Source: Macrobrachium rosenbergii (taxonomy: Eukaryota; Arthropoda; Malacostraca; Decapoda; Palaemonidae). Taken from it: a DNA stretch of 64,000 nucleotides. This document shows positions 50,403-63,952 of this stretch, one piece after another; position 1 is the stretch's first letter; each line of letters starts with the position of its first letter. A program made the translations under genes and the position numbers. The stretch lies in contig NC_089755.1 in assembly GCF_040412425.1 (NCBI RefSeq), positions 51,069,298-51,133,297 on the forward strand. The letters run 5' to 3'. The notes beneath the pieces are model-generated. The model had not been told where the DNA came from and did no database searches. It was given only the letters and a program-made list of their open reading frames with translations.

Positions 50403-53355
50403 CACACACAATTTCAGAATGACTGGAGGAATTCTGAGGACCTTTTCGCAACATGGAAACGGAATACCCACGAATTCTTCCACGAACTCCTCCACTTGGA
50501 TGTCCCGCTGAGGATCACCTTCTACTGGGATCCTTTCCTGGAAACGCTGCCCCAGTTGCTGTCCTCCTGGACGGCTGGGAATGACAGTAAGCCAACCCAT
50601 TTGCTCATAGGTGAGGACAATTGAAATATTCTCTTGTCTCCTTTCCCGTTTTTGTTTGTCGAGCGCTTCCTTTCGTCATTTGGTTAAATTGTTCTTTTTT
50701 TCATACTTTAGGGTATGGCTAGTTAGGGTATACCGATTGAAATGATTTTATTTTAATACCCTAGGGTATGGGTAGTTAGGGTATACCGATTGAAATGATT
50801 TTATTTTTATACTGTAGGGTATGGCTAGTTAGGGTATACCGATTGAAATGATTTTCTTTTAATACCCTGGGGTATGGCTAGTTAGGGTATATCGATTGAA
50901 ATGATTTTATTTTGATACCCTAGGGTGTGGCTAGTTAGGGTACACCGATTGAAATGATTTTATTTTGATACCCTAGGGTATGGCTAGTTAAGGTATGCCG
51001 ATTGAAATGATTTTATTTTGATACCCTAGGGTGTGGCTAGTTAGGGTATACCGATTGAAATTATTTTATTTTAATACCCTAGGGTATGGCTAGTTAGGGT
51101 ATACCGATTGAAATGATTTTATTTTAATACCCTAGGGTATGGCTAGTTAGGGTATACCGATTAAAATAATTTTATTTTAATACCCTAGGGTATGGCTAGT
51201 TAGGGTATACCGATTGAAATTATTTTATTTTAATACCCTAGGGTATGGCTAGTTAGGGTATACCGATTGAAATGATTCTATTTTAATACCCTAGGGTATT
51301 TCTAGTTATGATATGCCGATTGAAATTATTTTATTTCCGACGCTGATAAGTTAAATTGCTATATTTTTAATACTTTAGGGTATGGCTAGTTAGGATATAC
51401 TGGTTGAAATGATTTTATTTTAATTCCTTTGGGTATGGCTAGTTAGGATATACTGACTGAAATTATTTTATTTCCGACGCTGTTAAGTTGAATTATTATA
51501 TTTTTAATACCTTAGGGCATGAGTAGTTAGGATGTACTGATTGAAATTATTTTATTTCCGACGCTGATAAGTTGAATTATTATATTTTTAATGCCGTAAG
51601 GTATGGCTAGTTAGGGTATGCTGATTGAAATGATTTTATTTCTTCAGTTTCTGTGATTTTACTGCATTTTCTCTCATAACTATTTCTACCCCAGCTAAGT
51701 ATAGAGGAGGTTAGGGTTTCACCCGTGTCTCTCTGTGGGCGCTAGTTCTTAACATCAGGTTGTTTTGTGACAACTGTCGAGGATTTGACGATTTGTCGCT
51801 ATGGAAGTTGTCTTGCTTTTCATGGTGACAACCACCAAAAATTGAAAACTCGCAAGTTTGCACCTTGAATTAAGTAATTTACTTTTATGATAGTTACCAT
51901 CGCCAAGAAAGTCTGACAGGTTGTTTTCTTTTAGCGTGAATGATTTCTTGCAGATTTCGACACCTAACTATTTCCAGTGGATAGAAAATTTGCTCATAAG
52001 GGTTGGTATAGGAGGAGGTACCCTCTGTCATGAACGCTCAAATTAATAGTTATAATAAGTTATGAATTCAGGGTCTTGCAATAAAAATTGTCATTGGTTT
52101 ATGAATTAAGGGTCTTGCAAAAAAAAATGTCTTGGTTTATGAATTCAGGGTCTTTCCAAAAAAAATTGTCATTGGTTTATGAATTCAGGGTCTTTCAAAA
52201 AATCTTTCCAAAAAAATTGTCACTGGTTTATGAATTCAGGGTCTTTCAAAAAATCTTTCCAAAAAAATTGTCACTGGTTTATGAATTCAGGGTCTTTCAA
52301 AAATCTTTCCAAAAAAATTGTCACTGGTTTATGAATTCAGGGTCTTTCAAAAAATCTTTCCAAAAAAATTGTCACTGGTTTATGAATTCAGGGTCTTTCA
52401 AAAAATCTTTCCAAAAAAATTGTCACTGGTTTATGAATTCAGGGTCTTTCAAAAAATCTTTCCAAAAAAATTGTCACTGGTTTATGAATTCAGGGTCTTG
52501 CAAAAAAAATTTTCTTTGGTAAAGAAAAAAAATTGTCATTGCTTTATGAATTCAGGGTCTTGCAAAAAAAAAAAATTGTCATTGATTTATGAATTCAGGG
52601 TCTTGCAAAAAAAAAAATTGTCATTGATTTATGAATTCAGGGTCTTGCAAAAAAATTTCTCATTGGTTTATGAATTCAGGGTCTTGCAAAAAAAAAATTG
52701 TCATTGTTTTATGAATTCAGGGTCTTGCAAAAACAAAATTGTCATTGGAATTTTGGATTTCAGTCGTAATCGAATAAGCGCTCCTCTTCAAGACTGAAAA
52801 TCTCATGGCCATCTACTTTGTAAACCTTGAGTCTGAACAATTAGTTTTCTAAGTCTAGAAATAATTCCCTTTGGTTTTTCCTCATATTCAGAGTTAAATC
52901 CAAAATCCTTATTTATTTTTTTTCTATCTAGGTTCAACGCTGCATTACATGGCAAGAACGAAGATGATTTTCTTGACGAAAGGGCCCGGAGACGCCTCCA
53001 GATCATTTTTCGATCACTTGAAGGTCATCTCTCCCCAGCTGGCTACGTTTTCGAAGACCACACCAGTGGTCTTCAAGCTTCAGGATCATTTACAGGTATT
53101 TTGAGGAATTCTGATCTTTCGGGTACGTAATGCCGTTGATATGAAGATTTTATTCCATGATTTGTAGCTTGCTTTACACATTAATGCCTCGCCCAGGGCG
53201 ATGAAAAAATCACTGGCTCTGTGTCATGATCAGTTACTGCTGCAGTGTGGGGTCTGCTGCGGTGGGAGTCTGAAACCAACACATTCTTTAGAAGCTTGAA
53301 TTTCAAGTCAATGGCCCCGTGGGCTTGTTCCACGTGAATGGGTTTCATCTACCGA

Positions 53356-53386
<31 letters not shown>

Positions 53387-54291
53387 GGCTTGTAGAGTAC
53401 TCACGGCTGCGTATCCTGAATGATGGTATTAATAATGATAATTAATCTAAGACTGCTCTGATAATAAAACCGTCCTTTTGTTTGGGGATGAGAACACTGA
53501 CCTGTGATTGACGAGTCCTGCAGTTGAGTGAATATGCTGTTGGCCTGGAAAATCACAGGCCAGCGTTTCAAGTCCCCAGGACCTCAGTGGGTCCTGAGAT
53601 TAACGGTACCTTTCTCCGTGTAGCTGAGAAAATACAATAAATCAGGTTTAACAAGTTTTTAGTATTAACTTTAGTATAAACTCTTTTTATTTTATTTTGT
53701 TAGAGGCGTCCTTTTGATATCCTCAACATTAATTTTTTTTCTGTTTTTGCTCGTAGAAACATCATACTAAAATCCTTCATCGTATCCTCTGTTTTTCCTC
53801 ATGTATAACATTTAACTAGCAACATCCTAAATGTCGTACTCTCTCTATGTTCCGTAGAACTAACACCACCATCGCTTCCTTTTATTTATCTTTAAGAACT
53901 TTCCATTAATATTGTCTTCACATAACTTCTTGTTCTTTTTCTCGGAAACTCGCCCCCACTAATATCATCGTTACTCTCTCCTCCTCTTCTTCCTTAGAAA
54001 CATCCCAGAAACCAAATAGAAAACCGCCTAAACATCGATCATTACAACAACATCGCCATGGATGTGCTGCCGAAGAGCTCCTCGTTCGTCGTGTGGAGCA
54101 GCACCGTCCCGCTGTCAGATCTCTACGTGGAGGTGTGCCGAAGGGAGGCCTCTGTCCTCCCTCGCAATTTCGACTGGAGGTGTTACGATGAGAAGCATTT
54201 GGGTTATATAATAATCGATCAGTATCTCGACATGTATTTAAATGATATATGCTGTTGTTTCAAAAAGGAAGGTACGCTGTGGAATAGTTAA
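47809..54291 (+). CDS. Gene C: SGNH/PC-esterase-like type II membrane protein, 400 aa, six exons
   Basis: Exons: 47809-47872 (ATG 47870-47872), 48923-49263, 49845-50052, 50418-50610, 52932-53095, 53998-54291 (TAA). Phases match genes A and B. The N-terminus WKRLKCCQ leads into the hydrophobic segment [14 protein letters not shown], fitting a type II anchor. Motifs are GDSHIRN (Ser157), G-S-T-L-H (249-253), D-E-K-H (Asp367, His370) and LNDICCCF. The donor of the GDSH exon is GAG|GTAGAC, weaker than CCA|GTAAGT in A and B. Intron 4 is long (2.3 kb) because of two minisatellites. Protein changes in the last exon and intron differences suggest C is the most diverged of the three. AATAAA at 54319 is only 28 bases past the stop. 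Confidence 0.87.
47882..47941. repeat. (CT)n after gene C first exon
   Basis: CT tract in the position homologous to genes A and B. Confidence 0.95.
49380..49735 (-). repeat. Family C interspersed repeat, copy 5 (gene C intron 2)
   Basis: TTTTTAGTTTTCTGTAAGAG, GAGGCTAGAGGGCTGCAAAT, AATTGCAGCCCTCTAGCCTC and an AACTCGATTGCGCCGAAGAA end. Confidence 0.9.
50251..50409. repeat. (CA)n/(AT)n abutting gene C exon 4
   Basis: CA run, AT mosaic and a long AT tract, ending just before the acceptor at 50417. Confidence 0.95.
50690..51640 (+). repeat. 54-bp minisatellite in gene C intron 4
   Basis: About 17 units around TACCCTAGGGTATGGCTAGT and TAGGGTATACCGATTGAAAT plus GATTTTATTT. ATACCCTAGGGTAT is a perfect palindrome in most units. 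Later units gain a TTTCCGACGCTGATAAGTT segment. Confidence 0.95.
52060..52750 (+). repeat. 39-57-bp minisatellite in gene C intron 4
   Basis: About 15 units of GGTTTATGAATTCAGGGTCT followed by A runs and AATTGTCAYT. A middle block has a longer form with CTTTCCAAAAAAATTGTCAC. The Lys/Phe/Tyr-rich open frames here are repeat translations. Confidence 0.95.
53355..53387. repeat. (AAT)n microsatellite
   Basis: Short AAT tract in gene C intron 5. Confidence 0.85.
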
Positions 54292-54318
54292 ATAATGTGG
54301 AAAAATGTACTATGTGAT

Positions 54319-54324
54319 AATAAA
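54319..54324 (+). terminator. Possible poly(A) signal of gene C
   Basis: AATAAA 28 bases after the stop codon. Confidence 0.45.
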
Positions 54325-54329
54325 AGCAT

Positions 54330-55045
54330 TGGCATTATAAATGAAAATAAGCACAAAACTGTCACAGATTATAAGCTGGGCAAGGCACCAGCCATCAGTC
54401 GAAATATAAGTAATGTAGTATAAAGACATAGGACCATTAAAAGACTGACAAGACAGTCTGCTTTACCTAAGCATACTCATGCTTTGAATGCTTATTTTCT
54501 GGTCTGTTTTTCTCTTACGCATCTGTCAACACTGAAGAACCACACCTTTCATTCTTTTTGATTTCCTTTGCAGTTTTGGTATATGAAGAAAAATCCTGCA
54601 TGTATGTACTTCAGGAGCCAGTGTCTTAGGACCAGTGCAAACATCTTTACCTTATTAATAGTGGGAGGCGTATTTTTCGGTAAAAGTGGTGGTTCTAACC
54701 TTTGACTCACAGTAGGCCTATCTCTATTCCGATTTACTATTCCTATATCCAGGGTCTAGCTTTCAAACTGGAATCTCTGCTCGCTTTTATTTCAGACGTG
54801 AGACCATATTGTAACATCATTTTAATCTTATAACCAGAACAACTGACTATGAACATCCTTTCTACGAGGCCGTTTAGCTAAAATTATCCTATCTGGTCCT
54901 GTTACTTTCTGCTATAGGTATTTTTTAGCAAGAATTCTCTTTTCAAGTGTCTTACTTGCCACAAGTGTTCTCTTTTCTCACAAGTGTTGAAATTCTCAAG
55001 CTTGGGGATTTTATTCTTCTGCCCATTGATCTGTCACTTTTCACT
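54330..55045. other. No gene recognised
   Basis: Downstream of gene C. No fourth paralogue exon is visible here. Confidence 0.45.
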
Positions 55046-55049
55046 GATA

Positions 55050-55290
55050 GTGATGTTAAAAAGGCAATGGAGAATCGCAATTTTAAAGGCAATGGAGAAT
55101 CGCAATAGTGATGTTAAAAAGGCAATGGAGAATCGCAATTTTAAAGGCAATGGAGAATCGCAACAGTGATGTTAAAAAGGCAATGGAGAATCGCAATAGT
55201 GATGTTAAAAAGGCAATGGAGAATCGCAATAGTGATGCTAAAAAGGCAATGGAGAATCGCAATAGTGATGCTAAAAAGGCAATGGAGAAT
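55050..55290 (+). repeat. 33-bp minisatellite
   Basis: About eight units of AAAAAGGCAATGGAGAATCG plus CAATAGTGATGTT, two of them shortened. Confidence 0.92.
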
Positions 55291-55460
55291 CCTGTCTTCT
55301 GTTACTGATGAAATGGAACAAAGATTTGATACTCAACACGTTTCTTATCAACGTGGCCATGCATAATTTTTTTTTTTATTTTCACTTTTCTTCACTCTTT
55401 CTAACTGTCCTGTACAGTGTTTTCCACGGTGGGGTTGACGATCCACTCATTTATTTCTGT

Positions 55461-55463
<3 letters not shown>

Positions 55464-55521
<58 letters not shown>
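55464..55521. repeat. (CT)n microsatellite
   Basis: CT tract followed by a CCACCGCCGCC stretch. Confidence 0.95.
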
Positions 55522-55522
<1 letters not shown>

Positions 55523-55699
55523 TCCCCAGCACCACCACCGCCGCCACCGCCGTTTCCAATCGCCTCTAGCCAGAGTTCCCGGTGTGGCATACGAACCTCT
55601 CGCTTTCATTGCTATGAACAATGGCGATGACAATTCCGAGTTTCCTGAATTGTCCGTCGTTACATAACATTGTTGTTGAATAACCAAGGCTGTAGTGTG

Positions 55700-56529
55700 T
55701 TTCACTTTAACAAAGTAATCAACGTTTATATCTCCCTTGAATCACGATGATTTGACTTGGTTCTTTTCGTACACAAACGTCAAAGAGGCACTCTCGAGTT
55801 AATCAACTCCTGTCTTGAACTTTCAGTTCTTAGGCATTCTGAAAGTTTGCCGTCATTTCTGGAACATTTTCATTGTGATAATGACGTCATTATAGTGCCT
55901 TATTTGCATTCGGTGTATCTTTAAGAAGATGCATTTTTCATGTGGCGTATCTTGTTGAAATAACATGACAAAATTGAAACCATAACAATTTAGTTTAGTT
56001 ACCCCGTAATTATGATTTATGACCAAACTGAAGCGGAAAGTAGTTTGATCCATGAACTGATTACCGCTTATATATATTTTTAGAAGTGTGAGACCATCAC
56101 ACTAGCATTACGTTACGCGCCCTGGAGGAATTCATTCGTTTGCATTCGAAGGTAACACTAAAGGCCATTAACTAAAACCACTCTTTTATGTTATTGTTTG
56201 TGCTGCCAGATGGCGAGCACTTCCTGAATAGGAAAGGTTAATATATCGTGCCTCCTCGTATGTACAGATTAAAAGATCCTCGCTTTTAAACTAACTGCTA
56301 CTGCCACCGATCCTCGCTTTGTTCAGCGCAGTGTGAAGTGAACGGTTGTATCGATCAAACTGTCAAGGATGTGTAGAGTTCAACAGTACTTAGAGATTTA
56401 TGCGTTCTTGTAAACCCGTGCTAAACTCGTGCAAAAGCTTACTGGATAGAAATCTCTAAAAGGTCTCGAATATTTCTGTATTTATCATTAGTACCTCTGC
56501 TTAGCACGTCATGTATAATTGTGGTACCC

Positions 56530-56585
<56 letters not shown>

Positions 56586-57400
56586 TGTTTTCTTTTTTGT
56601 ATAAATTACCAATATTCTAGGCAACCAAAGAATGTCATAATTTAATTAATATGACAGAACCATTTCGATAAATATATAAATACTGATATCCCTTCACTGC
56701 CGAGTCTGGCCGAAAAAATAATTAGAAAGATATATGGGGATGACATTTTGAATCATATTTAAACATGAAAATAGTAAAGGAATTAATCCTCATGCCTTAT
56801 TAACACGTGTTACTGAGTAATAAAAATGATCATTTAAACAGCATGCTCCTTAATCAAACAAATCCATGAATTTCAAGAAAACTAGACTAAGTTGCTGTAA
56901 TTTTATTTTAAACCTGTACAAATGTTTTCCCAGCAGTTCTGTCAGTCTTCGTCTGGGTCTCCAATGCTGTTTTCTTATCTTAGTTATTGATAAATGTTTG
57001 TATTATTCCCTTTAAACGAGATATGGCTCCCACCAGAAAGTACTGAATGAGTGAACGTGTATTGTAGATTCCAGTTTTCGACCTTTGAAGCTGATGACGA
57101 AATTATAAGCCGAAAAACGCTTTGACCTGCTGAGCGGGATTCCACAAATTTAGAGATGAATGGTGATAGAAAGATAAACACATGAACTAGAAGGGAACTT
57201 TATAGTACAAACAATATTGGAATTGAAATGGTGAAATCGAACTACTTTTAGCTGAATTTCACGACACTTTCCAGGTCCCAACTTTCCCACGAAACTTTCC
57301 AGTGGCAATTTCCTTGGTCACCTGTTTATGGAAAACTGGAAAAAGGCATAACATCAGAACTCAGTGACGGCGAAATTGGTCGACCGTCTGTATAAAGGAT
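55700..57400. other. No gene recognised
   Basis: Mostly AT-rich unique-looking sequence. An (ATT)n tract of about 54 bases lies at 56529-56583. Confidence 0.4.
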
Positions 57401-57892
57401 GTCACTTTTAATGCACTTCATACTTGTGGAGATAGACGGTATAAATATAGGCGAGTTATTTTATGCTTTTCCCTCTATTCCATACGAGCTTGTTGGGGCG
57501 CGCTGGAACCCGGCGCTGCTGTCTCTCCTACCTTCCCGATCCCCTACCTTCCCCGCCCCCCACCTATGGCGGACAAACAGGTTTGCATGAGGAGGGTGGA
57601 TGTCTCCCCTACCCTCCCGTTCCCCTACCTACCCCGCCCCCGCCCGGGCCGGACAAACCAGTTTGCAGGGGGTAGGTGGCTGTGTCATGTCTCTCCTACT
57701 GTCACCTGGGGAGAGGCAAACTAGATCCACTCGGACTTTATTATTATAGATGGGTATTCTGTTCGGAAAAAGAATGCTCGGCATATTAATGGCTTGTCAG
57801 TCTTATTTAAACATGAATACATTTACATCTTGAATAATTGTGGTAAGAATAAAGGCAATGAAGTTTCAGGCAGTACCATTGAAACGTAAAGT

Positions 57893-58190
57893 CTCCGTAG
57901 GGGGTTAGTGCCGTCAGTGAACCTCATTCGGTGCACTGTAGGCATTGCTTAAGGTTCTTTGCAGCGTACCCTCGGCCCTCAGCTGTAACCCCTTTCGTTC
58001 CTTTTACTGTACCTCCTTCCATATTCTCTTTCTTCCATCTTATTTTCCACCCTCTCCTAACAATTGATTCATAGTGCAACTGCGAGGTTTTCCTCCCGTT
58101 ACACCTTTCAAACCTTATATTGTCAATTTCCGTTTCAAGGCCGAATGACCTCATAGGTCCCAGCGCTTGGCCTTTGGCCTAAATACTTAT
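57893..58190 (+). repeat. Family A SINE-like repeat, copy 7
   Basis: GTAGGGGGTTAGTGCCGTCA through GCCTTTGGCCTAAATACTTA, full length. Confidence 0.9.
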
Positions 58191-58199
58191 ACAATACGA

Positions 58200-59560
58200 T
58201 ATGTTTCTAACTTATCAATTCAGTTTGTCATGACCCATATTTTTTCGTCTTTTCGTTCCTTATTGTTTGGCCATTGAAGCTCAGTACTTAGATAGATATG
58301 GCTGACGGATATACCATGTCGTGAAGGGACCCTTGCCCCAGGTACGCTACTGAACCTCTCATGTTTCTTGTGTATGTGTTGCCTTGACAGCGTCTTTCGG
58401 TGATTTCTCTGTCGAAGAATGAAGCGTTAAGTGCTGTAAGGCTAAGATTTATATTGTTGGGGCAAACAAAAGCACGGGTGAACATTAATGTGTACCTAAA
58501 TCCACCTTTGCACGCAAGCAACACACACAACATACGTTTGCACCCGTATAGGCAGTTTTACTTCACCCATGAACGCCGTCTGTCACAGTGACGACAGTTG
58601 TCGACAAAGAGTTTCTCCCAAAAAAAAAAAAAAAAAAAAAAAAAAGAGAGAGAGAGAAATTGTTATGGAATAGGACAAGAGAAACCCGATGTGGTCGTGA
58701 CAGATGCGCATTCGTTAAATCGATGCTTTTAGTGTACATTAAATTCCAGCAGCATGTTGGTCTAATGCCAGTACTGCGGGGTATCGATGTTAGGTTATTT
58801 ATGTGTTGACTGGTTGGTTATTTGTCGTGTAAATCAACTTTGGTTTATTCGTTTGTTAAGCGCTTTTTTCTTTTCGCGTGTTCAGTGTGCATTTGTCGTC
58901 AGTTTCAGGCAAGTGTAAGAGTGACGTTTTTCAAACCCAGACATTATCGATGGCAGCATTGAACATTAAATAAACAAAAGATTCAGGAACGCCGCGTAAG
59001 GGAAACCACAATTTCGGTAATCATTACACCAAACAAGACATCAGGAAGGATCGCTTCCGTGTCAGCTTTCTCCTTAGTTCTCTTTACCTGAGCAGCAAAA
59101 TCATCGGACAAAAAAAAAAAAAAAATGCATTGCAGACGAAAAGGAAAAAAGAAGTTCCACCGATGTTGAGAGACGGAGTCTTGCCTCAACCTTTCTGGGG
59201 TTCTGCGGGGAAAGTGTGTCAGTCTTATGTACTTTGTGCACAAGGTTGAAAGTGCTCTGTCAGCTCGCGAGACTGTGTCAACGAGTTCTAATTTAGGCTT
59301 TCTTCTTCTGCTTCTTCTTCTTCGTTCTTTTCTTTCAGGAGGAATAGGGCGGCGATCGACTTTCTCTGTGTGGAAACGTTTAAAAATCATCCAGAACAGG
59401 ATGAGACGTTTTCCAAAGAATATGGAACGTGTTTCCTTTTGATAAAAAGTAATATGGCTGCGTTTGTTTCCCATGCGAGAGAAGACTGCACACACCCATA
59501 CAAGGACTTCCTTTTAAAATGCCGTTATCGCTAACACTTCAAATAAATTGAATCTTTGCC
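58200..59560. other. No gene recognised
   Basis: Has an A run at 58620-58645 joined to a short GA run. A 170-codon minus frame at 58983-59495 has basic and Phe-rich composition from A/T runs and resembles no family. Confidence 0.35.
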
Positions 59561-59599
59561 ATTATGAAGTTTCTGTTCTCTGATATTTCATCTTCCTGT

Positions 59600-59680
59600 T
59601 TCCGCTGACGAATCTTGCGGGCCGTGAATGACTCTCCCAGGGCCACTTTCGGCCCGCGGTCCGAGTTTGACACTCCTGGC
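59600..59680 (-). mobile_element. Possible hAT-type element end
   Basis: On the minus strand it reads CCAGGAGTGTCAAACTCGG then CCGCGGGCCGAAAGTGGCC. CAGGRGTGTCAAACT plus GGCCCGC is a common terminal motif of hAT-family non-autonomous elements in animals. The other end was not found. Confidence 0.4.
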
Positions 59681-60116
59681 ACCTAGGCCTAAGTGCTCTA
59701 GAGAAAGGAGGTGACGAAGCCTCGTCTTTCAGCTTCGGCTGGATGAAGAGGGGAGGAGGAGGAGGAGGAGGCGGGGGGAGGGACAGAGGTGTCAGCCGGA
59801 CTCCAATGGCGGAAGCAGGAATCAAACAAGGAGCGCATATTAAAGAAGAGAGGCAGTTAGAGAAACAGATGTGCATGCAGACAGAGAGCTAGGGAGGCGG
59901 GGTTAGGAGTGAGAGGTGGGGCGGGTGGTGGATGTGGGTGGGAGGTGGGAAGCGTTACATAGTTTTCGCTGTTCTCAACATCACTTAGACCTAACAATTA
60001 CATCCGGCTTGTTCTCATTTTACAGGATCAGTTGTGTTTCGTCGGAATGTATAGTGGATTTTGTAAACTTTCGTCTTTTCGTGTTTATGTTCTGGTAAAA
60101 ATATAAATGCGTCCCC

Positions 60117-60118
<2 letters not shown>

Positions 60119-60203
<85 letters not shown>
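60119..60203. repeat. (AT)n microsatellite
   Basis: AT tract. Confidence 0.95.
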
Positions 60204-60205
<2 letters not shown>

Positions 60206-60750
60206 GCACCTTTTCATACGTACTCAGGAGGCATATATATGTGCATCGCGTCGATACCCGCACCTATCCGTATTGGTGTCACCCTGTTCTGTCTATCGCC
60301 CCCTGGGCATTGGGGCCACATCGTTCTGTCGCTTAATCCTCGTCACCTATTCCCAATTTCACTTCCTCCCCTTCCTCCTTCCTCCGTAAAATTCTGAATT
60401 ATAAATACTTCTACCGTCCTGTCGCCTCTTTGCTCTTCATGTTATAAAACAAACTCGAAACACACTTTTACCACAGAAACATTTATGTTTACATTGATTC
60501 ATCTCTCCATTAGTTAAAGTGGTATGTTGTGTGTTTGTTTGTGTGATTGTGCGTGGGAGAGAGAGAGAGAGAGCAGTATTTATGGGTAAGTACACTCGCC
60601 TGTAATGAAAAGTGATGACGATAAAAGAAAGTAGGACTGTGGAAAGAAAAGTCAGTGAAAGCCCTGATAAAAATGGCAAGAAACAAGTCACACGTCCCTC
60701 ACTTCGGTGTCCTGTACCTACTGATTTTTCCAGTAGCTGCCAGTTTTTTG

Positions 60751-60813
<63 letters not shown>

Positions 60814-61130
60814 TAACAGGTATTGAATTATTATATATTTCTTTATGGCAAACTGTGACCTGTATCACTGGCAAACGCCAGATGTCACTTTGACATCTTC
60901 CATCTGCATTTCATGTTTTCTAAATCTCGATCACTCGAATGAGGTCTCGGCTCCTGCTCACCTCAGATAAACCATTTTCATATACACTATGATTTCTCAT
61001 GTAATTTCAGCCAGTTTAATGTGCGAGACATTTATTTTCGTTTACAGTCAATTCATTCTATATGGATACGCTCCCCATCCATAGTCAGTTTAGGAAGTTT
61101 CCTGATCGCAACTTACACCTAACTTTCAGC
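60204..61130. other. No gene recognised
   Basis: Contains a compound (CT)n(GT)n tract at 60754-60812. No exon was recognised. Confidence 0.4.
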
Positions 61131-61960
<830 letters not shown>

Positions 61961-61964
61961 TAGA

Positions 61965-62310
61965 TTGCTAGAAACTGAGCGTCCTTGCTCAGACTAAGAA
62001 ACTGAGCGTCCTTGTTCAGGCTAAGAAACTGCGCGTCCTTGTTCATACTAAATAACTGAGCGTCCTTGTTCAAACTAAGAAACTGAGCGTCCTTGCTCAG
62101 ACTAAGAAACGGAGCGTCCTTGCTCAGACTAAGATACGGAGCGTCCTTGTTCAGACTAAGAAACTGAGCGTCCTTGTTCAGGCTAAGAAACTGCGCGTCC
62201 TTGTCCAGACTAAATAACTGAGCGTCCTTGTCCAGACTAAGAAACTGAGCGTCCTTGTTCAGGCTAAGAAACTGATCGTCCTTGTTCAGACTAAGAAACT
62301 GAGCGTACTT
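61965..62310 (+). repeat. 27-bp minisatellite
   Basis: About 12 units of AAGAAACTGAGCGTCCTTGT plus TCAGACT, with CGG, CGC and ATC variants. Confidence 0.95.
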
Positions 62311-62313
62311 GCA

Positions 62314-62386
<73 letters not shown>
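62314..62386. repeat. (ATT)n microsatellite
   Basis: Perfect ATT tract joined to the end of the 27-bp minisatellite. Poly-Asn minus frames are artefacts. Confidence 0.95.
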
Positions 62387-62389
<3 letters not shown>

Positions 62390-62884
62390 AAGGTGAACCC
62401 TATACATATGGAACAAGCCCACCAAAGGGGTCATTGACTTGAAATTCAAGCTTCCAAAGAATATGGTTTTCTTGAGGAAGTCAGGGAAGGTAAAGAGAGA
62501 TACGGGAAGAAGAGATCTCACTAATTAAAGAGAAAAAATTAAATAATAAAAACGTATTAATATGCAAGGAGAATAGCTTTAGTGGAACAATGCACTGCAT
62601 CTTCGCTTGAACTTTTGGAGTTCCGTAATATGTACAAGACTGACTATTCAATCGAAATTTTAACCAGGGAAATGTCATTTGCATGCTTGACCTTAGACTG
62701 AATCCGCGGTCACAAGCGGTCATCAGGCTTGATTCTACTGGAAATCCAAACGGTCAGTTTATAATACTCTTTAAAAAAAAAAAAAAAAACTATTTCAGTA
62801 ATTTATGTTGCACTTCGCGATTTCACTGTTTACTAAAAATTCTTCGTGCCAGTCCACTTCGTCATTCAGTTAAAAAAAAAAAAA

Positions 62885-63115
62885 AGTAAAAAATCCGCCG
62901 AAGTTTCTTCGGCGCAGTCGAGTTTTCTGCACGGCGTATAATAAGGTAACCGAAATTAAATCTATCTTCCGGTGGTCTTGGTATAATGCTGTATGAGCCG
63001 CGGCCCAAGAAACTGTAACACGGCACGGTGGTGGCCTGTCCTATATCGTTGCCAGACGCACGATTATGGCTAACTGTAACCGTAAATAAAATAAAAAATA
63101 CTGAGGCTAGAGGGG
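62885..63115 (+). repeat. Family C interspersed repeat, copy 6 (truncated)
   Basis: GAAGTTTCTTCGGCGCAGTC to GAGGCTAGAGGG, cut in the middle of the hairpin core and followed by an AT tract. Confidence 0.85.
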
Positions 63116-63125
63116 ACAGGTCCTA

Positions 63126-63230
<105 letters not shown>

Positions 63231-63513
63231 TATATAATTTATATATAGTCACAGCATAAGAACACGAACGGAACCCGATGCGAACAATCGTCTTTCGAGA
63301 AGGAAATTGAGGAATTTTTCGTGTTCATATTTTAACGTTGAAATCGAGACACTGATATATTCTTTGCAAGCTCTCTCAAGTGTCCAACCATCCATTATTC
63401 AGATGTGAGTATTCGTTTCATGACTTGATAGCATGTGATGTGTCTGTGGGCGTGCATACGTTGGTGCATTGGTGCATTCATGGCTGATACAAGCAAATGA
63501 TTTGACGTAATGG

Positions 63514-63660
<147 letters not shown>

Positions 63661-63952
63661 TGTATGTATGTATGGTGTATGTGTGTTTGTGTTGATAAGT
63701 AACATATGCTCATTTATTTTGCATTTAATATCATTCTACATGCATATTTCTAATATCTTTTGCCATCCTGTTAATATCATTCGTCATAGGCGGATGAACG
63801 AACACGAAACACTCCCCCAGACACGAAACATAAAAGGGGGGCGGTTAAACGTCGAAAAAAAAACACAAAAAGAAAAAAAAGAGAAAACTTGATCGAATGA
63901 CAAAAAAAAAGAACTAAAAATAACAAAGGCAACTTGATCGAATGACAACAAA

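Noticed and set aside
52088..52797. 144- and 159-codon frames with repeated VYEFRVFQK
   Set aside because: Minisatellite translation inside an intron of gene C.
58983..59495. 170-codon minus-strand frame
   Set aside because: No recognised domain; composition is driven by A/T runs; no splice or repeat support.
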